Position numbers and translations under genes: made by a program. Of a DNA stretch of 5,598 nt, positions 1 to 5,598 are shown piece by piece; positions within the stretch are counted from its first letter, which is position 1, and every line of letters begins with the position of its first letter. The stretch comes from Candidatus Omnitrophota bacterium (GTDB lineage: Bacteria > Omnitrophota > Koll11 > Aquiviventales > Aquiviventaceae): positions 1 to 5,598 of the forward strand of contig JAHFGU010000108.1 of NCBI GenBank assembly GCA_023247285.1, given 5' to 3'. The notes under the pieces are model-generated. The model ran no database searches. It saw only the letters and a program-made list of their open reading frames with translations, and had not been told where the DNA came from.

Positions 1-1275
1 GGCGGGGAGCAGGGCACGCTCAGAACGGCGGTGATCGAGCACGCGCAGTTCAAGACCATCGAGCGGAAGACGGAAGCAGCGACCAGCAAGATCGGGTTTG
101 AAGGCAGAAAGGCGGCAATTCTCAATCCTCTAGCCAAGATGCGAGAGAGAGCGCGGACCACCGAGGATCGTGAGGCGCTGGCTGATGCGGAAAGTAAATT
201 CCGCAAGGGTCAATATGGCGGCACCAATCCCTATCATGACCCGACGTTGAAAGATCCGGCCAAACAGGTTCGCGAAGCGTACATCCAGCAGGTCGCTGAT
301 CCCGGCGTCAAGCTGTTCAGCGATTTACTGCGGGATACGCGGTTGAGCCCCGAGCTTCGGCAAGAGGCGATGGAACGCACAATGGATCTGGCCTCGGCTC
401 GCGCCCATTTCGACACCGTGTTTGAGCAGGCGACGGAGGAGTTCGGGACCGACCACCACCTTGCGTTTGCCGATTTGGATCCCGGACGGACAGACGTCGG
501 ATCTCTGGCCATTCGGGTGATGGTGGGGTTATCGCGCGATGTGTTCCCGATGGCCGGCCGCGGCGCCAGAGCCTCAGAAGTCTATGTGACTCGACAGGTG
601 GCTGGGGTCGTTGAGCAGGCAACGCGCGAAAAAGCAGCTCTGAAGACAGGCGATGTGGCAGATCTCCGACGGTCGGCACGAGACGTGGTGGCAGAAAAAC
701 TGAGCGGTATCAAGATAGGGAATGTTAAGGGTAACGTGGTGACGTCATTTGCCATGGCAAGCTCGTTCCAGGAGGCGCAGAAAGTGGCGAAGCAGCAGGC
801 TGACGCGTACCAGCAGCCCAAAGCGGTGATGCCCGTCATCCAGCAATTCGCCAGCGGTTTGTCGAGCGAGGGCAGCGCGGCGCTGGCGCAAACGCTGCTC
901 AAGACTTCGCCGACCGCTGCGACCGTCAGCCAGGCGTTCAGCCAGCAGGGGATCACCCTTGACGGACAAGCGGCGCACGTTGTGGCAGCCATGCTGGCGG
1001 ACCACAAGGCGAAGGCGGAGTTTTGGAACACGCACGCGAGCGGCACGGCGGCGGGGTGGCAGCAGTTCCGCACGGAAGCCCAACAAGCGCTCGTCAACAG
1101 CGGCGTGGACCGCACGGTCGCGGCGGTGGGCATGGCCGGCAATCGATTGGAGGCGCGGGGCGCTATCACGCAGGCGGCGGCGGAGCAGCGGACGCGATCG
1201 GATGCTGTGCATGACGGGATCCAGGACGGATTCTCGCGCATTCGGACCGGAGCGGCGGCGCTCGGCACGACCATG
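1..1275 (+). other. N-proximal helical region of the giant protein, no recognised domain
   Basis: Residues 1-425 are charged and Ala/Gln-rich, with long stretches lacking proline that should form amphipathic helices, for example 115-150 and 196-235. A short Gly/Tyr/Pro-containing break with the residues YGGTNPYHDP lies at 72-81. I see no catalytic motif, signal peptide or membrane segment. The first few hundred bases look slightly less GC-rich than the rest, but the frame and style are continuous. Its role is unknown; a scaffold or spacer is the most that can be inferred. Confidence 0.6.
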
Positions 1276-4200
1276 CCGCGCGCAGCACAGCCGCCTGCGC
1301 CGTCGCCGGTGAGTGTCACAATCCCCTCGTTGGTATTCCCCGGCGGCATCCAGTTGCCGCCGGTGAATCCTGCGGAGCTGCATGTCTGGCTGCAGCATTT
1401 GAGTGCGATACCGGACGGCCAGCTTGCGCCGACGCTCAACAAGCTGGTCGTGAGTTTCAGCGATCCTCAGCGGACCGAAGCTCAAAAGATTGCGATCGCG
1501 CAAGAGCTGTTCCGCCGCGCCGGGGATCTCAGCGGCAGCATGGGCCAACGGGTGCTCGACGCATCGTGGGCCATCGCGACGAGCTGCTCCGCCTGCGCCT
1601 GGACGCCGGCGAGTCCAACTGCCACCCGCTTTATCGCGGACGTCAGCCGCGCCCTGATCCGCCAATCGTTCGGGATGCCGGCTGCGGTGCCGGCGACCGG
1701 GACACCCAGCGCAGCACAGGTGCAGCAGATGGCGCACACCATCACGCACACCCTTGGGTTCACCGCCGGCAACCTGCCGTGGACATCCAATCCCACCCAC
1801 ATTCAAACGACCGCCGACGTGATCGCGGCATCCCTCGATGACGAAGCTAAGAAGACGCAAGGGATCGAGTCGGCCGTGCTCATGCAAGTGGCCGACAACG
1901 TGCGCCGCCTAGGCGCTGAGGAAGCCGCCCGCGTCGCCACGCAGGTAACACCGGTGATGCACCAGATGCGCACGGCCATCGAAGAGCTCCACGCCGCTCA
2001 AGAGCAGGCACAGCAAGCGGGCGTCACCACGCTGTTGGACGGATTCAATTTTGGCGCTGATGGGACCTGGCGCGATGATTCCGAGGCGGGGGCGAAGTCG
2101 TTGATGGCGCTGCAAACGCGGCTGGCGCAGCACGTCGAAACGCGCGCGACAGACATCACGAACGCGGCCTCGCAGACGCTGAGCAATTTGACGCTGGCGC
2201 GGCAGGTCGGCAACCGTCCCATGGCGCAGCGGCTGGCAGCCGAGGCCGCGGATCTTGGCCGCCAGGCTCGGCAAGTGCTCGGCGCCCGCGCCAGCCTGCT
2301 GGGCTCGTCCGCTCCCATGCCCGCCGCGCTTAAGACCGCGGCGCAATTCACCGATGCGCATGCGCTGGACCAGCTGGTGCGCGGGCTGGGCGGCTCGATG
2401 GACGCCAGCCTGAGCGGAAAGCTCACCGAGCTGAAGCGCCAGAAGCTGCTGAGCCTCGACCTGGCGCGGGAGAAACTTGGCGATCAGTGGAGCACGTTTG
2501 CCGCCTCGTCATCGTCCCGCCTCAGCACGCTCACTATTCCGCAGCCCGGCTTTTGGGGAACTACTTGGAATCGCTTGACCGACCGCGTGGGCAGCGCCGG
2601 CCGCTCGCTCGCCTGGGCGCCCGACCTGGCGATGAATTTCGCTGCCGCCCATCCTACGGCGATTCAGATGGCCACTACCACAGCCGTCTACGGCGCGGTA
2701 TTTCTGACGGGTGGCGTCTCGGGCGTGGTATTGATTGGCTTGCAGCTCGGCATGTCGCTGCCGACCGGTATCCTAGGCGCAATCGGCCAACGGCGCGGCT
2801 ACGGCTCGACGGCAGGCGCCACTACTGGCACTGGAGGCTTGACGCAACTTGGCCTGATGGCGGCACCGCAAATCGCGGTCCAAGTAATCGCGAAGGCCGC
2901 GGCGTTTCATCCGCAGACCTCAGTGCTCATGCAGTTTGCGGCGGCGGTCCTCCCCACGGCTGCAGGGTACATGAAGAACGTCTATCAGCGTGCCGGCGGT
3001 TCCACAGGCGAAAATCCAGCGGTGACATTTGGCCGTGGCATGCAGCAAGCGCGGCAGACCATTGGCTTCGACGCCGCGCGTCGCGAGCAACAGCCGCTGG
3101 TCGATCAGGTGCGGCGAAACCAGCCGCTCATGGGCCAGGGACTGGCGCACCTGATCATGACGCAAGCCAGTACGCAGCTTGATGCCGCGTACGGCAAGAT
3201 CCAGCGCGGAGAGCTGCTGACTGCCCGAGAAGCGCAGCTGATTGAGCAGCATCAAACGCAGGTCGAGCGGGTGGCGCAAGAGCACCAACAGTGGCTGCGC
3301 GACGGCATGCCGGGCAGCCTGGATGTTGGGGAAGTGAAGCGGGCATACGCCAAGGCCCGCCGGCTCGAGTTTCAAGACCTCCAACAGCAGATCAGCGCGG
3401 CGGAGCAAGCCGTGAACCAGCCCGCGGCCGCAAAAACGGATGCCGCGACGCAGCAAGCCTTACAGCAGCGCCTGCAGATGCTGCGGCAGCGTCTAAAGAC
3501 GCAGGATCCCGCCATCAGGGCGATGGCGCCTGTAACGGAGCTAAGCGATCACGAGCTGGTGCTGCTGGCCCGGGCCGAAGCCCTGCGCGTCAGGGATGAG
3601 ACGCTCAAGACTATCGCCTGGCACGAGCCGCAATGGAGCGATGGGCTGCGCCAGGGCACGCTGCCCGATTGGATGACTGTCGCGGGCATCCAGGTTTCCC
3701 GCGAAGAGCTGACCCATCGCGTGGTCGGCGCGCATCTGGATCAGATGGCCAAGAACCCCCAGCCAACCATCCAGGATTTCGATGCGGTGGCGCAGCAGCT
3801 CGGGATCAGCCTTTCGGCAGCCTTGAAACCCTATAATCCCACGCTGGCCGGCGTCAGGTCAGCGCTGGAGCAGTCCGCGCAGCAGCAGGGTCGCGCCATT
3901 CATGAATTAAGCCTGGGAGAAATCCAGGGGATCATCGGCAGCGCAGGGCTCCTCGGGAATCGCGCCGCTCAGGCCTGGCAGCTCGTCAAGCCGGACCTTG
4001 ATGACGACACAGCACAGGCACTCTCTCTTGTCACCCATCCGGCGCTGAAGGCTGTGGCGTTTTCCGAGCTGCTGCGCAAGCGCCAAGCAGTCATGGGACT
4101 GATGGAGAGCCGGGCTCGACCCGACGGCACGATCGAGCACTCCATCGAGCCGCACAAGCTGGTGGATCTGGCATTCGCCACCGCGCAGGAAGGCGGGAGT

Positions 4201-5598
4201 CCCTCGCTCGGCGGCGTGAAGCGCGAGCTGGTCACCTTGCGGCATCTCTTCGATCCATCACAGCCGGTTGACGACGGCGCGCTGGCTCCGATGATTCGGC
4301 GCGCGGCCGAGCATCACACAGGGCTTGGTGCGCAGGCGCTGGAACGCGGCCAGTATCAGGAGGCGATTGGCCACTTCGAACGGGCGGACACGTACGCCCC
4401 GTTCTTCCGGCGGCCGGAGTTTACGGCGCAGAACGCCGCAGGGCTGGCCATGGCCTATGGCGCGCTCGGCGACGCGGCGTATGCCCAGCGGCGCTTCGCG
4501 GACGCCGGCAAAGCGCTTGATGCGGCTTTGGAGCACGCGAGCCGCTCGGGAGACGTGGCTATTGTACGGCAGACGCGGCAAGCGCATGAGCGCATCGCCA
4601 GTGTGGCGCGCTTTTTCCAGGTCACCGGGCTGCCGGAGCAGGCCTCGTGGGAGCAGATGCAGTCAGCCTATCGGAGTTGGAATAAACAGTCGCACCCGGA
4701 TACCGTTGAGCAGCGCCTGTGGGCCTCAGGCCTGTCCACGGCTGACATTCGGGCCCATCAAGACTACGTCAAGGCGACCGAGCTGGCGAAGGTGATGGGC
4801 ATCGCGTACGCCGCGTTGACCAAAGATTTTCCCGCAGCGTCTGCTGCGCCGGCTCCTGCGCCCGAAGCGGTGAAACGAGTGCTGGCGTTAGGCGACGGCA
4901 GCGAGCGCAGCGAGCCGACGGCCTTAGTGCTCGTCGAGACAAAGCCCTTCACCACCATCGCCCCATTGCCGATCGTCGATGAGACGCTGGCCAGGCCGGA
5001 AATGCCGGAACTGTTGGAGCCCTTTGAGCTGATCGCGCCGGATCGCGGGGGCACGACGCAATCAGCACCGCCATCTGGACCGATCCGGTCGGCCTTCGAG
5101 CCAGGGGAAGGGCCGGCGACCCCGACGGTCGCAGAGCCGGTAGCGCCCAGCGGCGATCGAGGACCTCAGAGGGTTGTCGCCGATGGCCTCGCGCGACCTG
5201 AGCAGCCAGAGCGCTTGCAGCCGTTTCAAGTGATGCCGGCGGATCGCGGCGGCACGACGCGCCCCGCAATGATCCCGGATGATCAGCTCTCCAGTAAGGA
5301 GCTGGCGACGCACGGGTTCGCGCGTGACGAAGATGGGGATATTGTCCCGATCCGGGCGGATGCTGTCAGGCCAGACTATTGGGGCACCACAAGCCGGCTG
5401 GAGCAGCACGCGAGCTCTGCGGGCTCGATGCAAATCCGGCCGGTGGGGCAGCGAGCGTCCCATCGCGGCACCTTCGATCTCGAGGCAACGGCCACCCTCA
5501 TCCAACAGCGCTTCACGAACGACCCGACCCGCACCACGCTGCCGTCTCAGGAGGAGCTCGCCTCCGCGCTTGGCGTGGCTCAAGCAACCCTCTCTCAC
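1..5598 (+). CDS. Internal fragment of a giant multidomain protein (TPR, J-domain, HTH), open at both ends
   Basis: Reading frame 1 is open for all 1866 codons, with no TAA, TAG or TGA. A chance open frame of this length is not credible even in GC-rich DNA. There is no start decision to make, because the frame is already open at base 1 and still open at the last base. Third positions are mostly G or C. The product is rich in Ala, Gln, Arg, Glu and Leu, predicted mainly helical, and has only two cysteines. Recognisable parts in order are a proline-rich linker (426-457), hydrophobic segments (888-990), coiled coil (1075-1175), two TPRs (1436-1509), a J-domain (1536-1608), a disordered tail with a 24-residue duplication (1663-1753) and a helix-turn-helix (1849-1866). 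I recognise no family for most of the length. The likely type is a giant bacterial protein such as those known from Omnitrophota; a phage or plasmid large polyvalent or tape-measure-like protein is the alternative. The coding call is near certain, the overall function unknown. Confidence 0.95.
1276..1371 (+). other. Proline-rich interdomain linker
   Basis: Residues 426-457 contain ten prolines in 32 residues, including PPAPSP and LPPVNP, with few charged residues. This breaks the surrounding helical regions and most likely marks a flexible boundary between two structural units of the protein. Confidence 0.65.
1372..2652 (+). other. Central helical Ala/Gln-rich region, no recognised domain
   Basis: Residues 458-884 are mostly predicted helix, with a short Pro/Ala linker near 560-572. 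Amphipathic Ala/Gln/Arg stretches, notably 640-675 and 740-765, could pack as helical bundles or coiled coil. Residues 521-540 differ in composition from the rest: they hold the only two cysteines and two tryptophans (see the CxxC entry). I recognise no enzyme signature. The region ends just before the hydrophobic block and may be its cytoplasmic or stalk-like neighbour; that placement is inference. Confidence 0.55.
1585..1596 (+). other. CxxC (residues 529-532), the only cysteines in the fragment
   Basis: Codons TGC at 1585 and 1594 encode C529 and C532 in the context SCSACAW. No other cysteine codon occurs in frame 1 across 1866 codons. A CxxC can be a redox or metal-binding pair, but a second pair needed for most zinc folds is not present. 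The neighbouring residues are unusual for this protein, and the third frame here encodes a more natural Leu/Arg helix. The motif may therefore arise from a local compensated frameshift rather than a real site. Confidence 0.4.
2662..2787 (+). other. Putative transmembrane hairpin
   Basis: Residues 888-929 form a long stretch without any Asp, Glu, Lys or Arg. They are rich in Ala, Val, Leu, Ile, Gly and Thr, and end at the basic residues QRR (930-932). The length of 42 residues suits two membrane-spanning helices separated by a Gly/Ser turn near 904-908. Small-residue spacings such as G913xxxG917 are typical of tightly packed membrane helices. A buried hydrophobic helical hairpin in a soluble protein is the alternative, because the Gly/Thr content makes hydrophobicity moderate. 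Confidence 0.55.
2839..2970 (+). other. Second hydrophobic block, possible further membrane helices
   Basis: Residues 947-990 contain two hydrophobic segments, 947-964 and 974-990, separated by a short stretch with one Lys (965) and HPQ (970-972). Together with the preceding hairpin this would give up to four membrane-associated helices in about 100 residues. It is less hydrophobic than the first block and interrupted by prolines at 956 and 985, so true membrane spanning is less sure. Confidence 0.4.
3223..3525 (+). other. Predicted coiled-coil region
   Basis: Residues 1075-1175 are dominated by Gln, Glu, Ala, Arg and Leu with heptad-like spacing of Leu, Ile and Val. Two segments stand out: about 1075-1100, and about 1109-1172, the latter interrupted by a short Pro/Ala stretch at 1141-1144. 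The segment ALQQRLQMLRQRLK (1153-1166) is the clearest. Such a segment usually mediates oligomerisation or acts as a rigid spacer. It follows the hydrophobic block, an arrangement common in membrane-anchored scaffolds. Confidence 0.55.
3526..4305 (+). other. Helical region before the TPRs, no recognised domain
   Basis: Residues 1176-1435 are mixed charged and hydrophobic, predicted helical with short loops. Residues 1256-1280, containing DAVAQQLGIS, resemble a helix-turn-helix core but have no supporting flanks that I recognise. Regularly spaced short helices at about 1300-1420 could be degenerate alpha-helical repeats leading into the TPRs. No catalytic motif is visible. Confidence 0.45.
4306..4407 (+). 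other. TPR motif 1
   Basis: Residues 1436-1469 match the 34-residue tetratricopeptide consensus at its key positions: L1442 (7), G1443 (8), A1446 (11), G1450 (15), Y1452 (17), A1455 (20), F1459 (24), A1462 (27) and P1467 (32). TPRs form helix-turn-helix pairs that bind peptides or partner proteins. This one lies immediately upstream of a second, weaker copy and then a J-domain, an order also seen in known TPR-containing J-proteins. Confidence 0.78.
4426..4527 (+). other. TPR motif 2 (degenerate)
   Basis: Residues 1476-1509 keep the TPR spacing L1482 (7), A1483 (8), Y1486 (11), G1490 (15), A1495 (20), F1499 (24) and A1502 (27), but lack the aromatic at 17 and the proline at 32. Six residues separate it from the first motif. 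The following helix (about 1505-1535, Ala/Arg/His-rich) would act as the capping helix and connects straight to the J-domain. Other TPRs may have diverged upstream beyond recognition. Confidence 0.6.
4606..4824 (+). other. J-domain (DnaJ/Hsp40-type) with intact HPD
   Basis: Residues 1536-1608 align with the J-domain of E. coli DnaJ. F1539, V1541 and G1543 match Y7, I9 and G11 of helix I and its loop. A1556-Y1557 match A24-Y25 of helix II. H1565-P1566-D1567 (codons 4693-4701) match the HPD at 33-35. Spacing from the glycine to the tyrosine (14) and from the alanine to the HPD (9) is identical to DnaJ. Helix III ends in GIAYAALTKD, matching the usual EAYEVLTD. J-domains bind DnaK-type Hsp70 and stimulate its ATPase through HPD, which is complete here, so activity is plausible. 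The stretch between HPD and AY is 35 residues against 18 in DnaJ, so the loop or helix III is enlarged. No Gly/Phe region or zinc-finger domain follows, making this a class C type J-protein. It lies internally, not at the N terminus. Confidence 0.9.
4898..4915 (+). repeat. Tandem 9-bp direct repeat within the coding sequence
   Basis: The unit GCAGCGAGC occurs twice back to back. Being a multiple of three, it keeps the frame and encodes Ser-Glu-Arg-Ser-Glu within GSERSEP (residues 1633-1639). It lies in the disordered tail, where replication slippage would be tolerated. Confidence 0.8.
4987..5058 (+). repeat. 24-residue repeat unit, copy 1 (LARPE...DRGGTT)
   Basis: Residues 1663-1686 begin LARPEMPE and end APDRGGTT. 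They match copy 2 at 16 of 24 residues without gaps, 67 residues (201 bases) apart. At DNA level the ends of the unit (GATCGCGG and GGCACGACG) are almost identical while synonymous sites in the middle have diverged. This suggests an old in-frame duplication with conserved protein sequence. Confidence 0.8.
5188..5259 (+). repeat. 24-residue repeat unit, copy 2 (LARPE...DRGGTT)
   Basis: Residues 1730-1753 begin LARPEQPE and end PADRGGTT. LARPE, PE, PF and DRGGTT are all shared with copy 1. A third, much weaker echo, RPDYWGTT, follows at residues 1790-1797 (bases 5368-5391), keeping only the D-x-x-G-T-T pattern. Function unknown; a short linear binding motif in a disordered tail is a reasonable guess. 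Confidence 0.8.
5476..5598 (+). other. Helix-turn-helix, GntR-like winged-helix start, cut by window end
   Basis: Residues 1826-1866 show a first helix (about 1827-1836), a short loop, then LPSQEELASALGVAQATLSH (1847-1866). The LPSxxELAxxLGV-x-x-x-T-x-S pattern is the helix 2-turn-recognition helix of GntR-type winged-helix domains and of related DNA-binding HTHs. The usual wing would lie downstream, outside the window. In a regulator this domain normally binds an operator; inside a giant protein it may bind DNA or have been reused for protein contacts. It could also be a simpler HTH of another family, because the remaining part cannot be seen. Confidence 0.65.

Larger units (their letters stand above)
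4828..5475 (+). other. Disordered Pro/Gly/Ala-rich tail after the J-domain
   Basis: Residues 1610-1825 change abruptly in composition: prolines, glycines and acidic residues are frequent, beginning with PAASAAPAPAPE and continuing through a series of short Pro-rich motifs. Long helices are not expected. This looks like an intrinsically disordered linker joining the J-domain to the C-proximal helix-turn-helix. It contains the 24-residue duplication and the DxxGTT motifs listed separately. Confidence 0.65.

Noticed and set aside
582..1442. Minus-strand open frame of 286 codons
   Set aside because: It has high Cys, Ser, Ala and Thr content without motifs, overlaps another antisense frame as well as the main gene, and is a compositional shadow.
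745..1887. Long minus-strand open frame of 380 codons
   Set aside because: It is fully antisense to the open frame 1, very rich in Arg, Leu and His with no recognisable domain, as expected for the opposite strand of a GC-rich gene.
2551..2568. FWGTTW (residues 851-856) as another copy of the DxxGTT motif
   Set aside because: It shares only GTT with the tail repeats, lacks the Asp and the LARPE part, and sits in a different structural region; probably coincidence.
2487..3182. Plus-strand open frame of 231 codons in frame 3
   Set aside because: The product is Arg/His/Gly-rich low-quality sequence. Frame 1 over the same bases gives coherent hydrophobic and helical segments, so this is an overlap shadow.
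5062..5598. Minus-strand open frame reaching the right edge
   Set aside because: It is antisense to the repeat and helix-turn-helix region, which is clearly coding on the plus strand, and its Arg-rich product has no motif.
1..5598. tRNA, rRNA, CRISPR array, insertion sequence or intergenic promoter/terminator
   Set aside because: No such signal was seen. The frame is open throughout, there are no regularly spaced direct repeats, and no terminal inverted repeats were noticed by eye.

Overview
The whole window is one uninterrupted coding sequence. Read from base 1 on the + strand, all 1866 codons are sense codons: there is no stop, no gene boundary and no intergenic gap, and the gene runs off both edges. 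Neither start nor end is visible, so the full protein is longer than 1866 residues. Residue numbers below count base 1 as the start of residue 1. The other open frames on both strands are shadows of this gene.

Layout. Residues 1-425 are hydrophilic and predicted mainly alpha-helical. Residues 426-457 form a proline-rich linker. Residues 458-884 are again helical, Ala/Gln-rich, and include a suspicious stretch near 520-540 with the only two cysteines. Residues 888-990 hold hydrophobic Gly/Ala-rich segments that could be membrane-spanning. Residues 1075-1175 look like coiled coil. Residues 1176-1435 are helical with no recognised family. Two TPR motifs (1436-1509) lead directly into a J-domain (about 1536-1608) with an intact HPD tripeptide. 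A Pro/Gly-rich disordered tail (about 1610-1825) carries a duplicated 24-residue unit ending in DRGGTT. The window ends inside a helix-turn-helix resembling a GntR-type winged helix (1826-1866).

Organism. The DNA is GC-rich (clearly above half by eye), with G/C preferred at third codon positions, no introns and a bacterial style of codon use. No taxonomic marker gene is present. Very long, helical, low-cysteine proteins with scattered small domains fit the giant genes reported from Omnitrophota and a few other uncultured bacterial phyla. A phage or conjugative-element large polyvalent or tape-measure-like protein is the main alternative. This assignment is inference.

How the parts may work together. 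A J-domain stimulates the ATPase of an Hsp70 (DnaK), and TPRs commonly bind partner proteins. The TPR-J module could therefore recruit DnaK to this very large protein, its cargo or a membrane site. The hydrophobic block would anchor or insert it, and the terminal helix-turn-helix would contact DNA or simply be a protein-binding fold. The individual domains are supported by sequence; the combined role is not.
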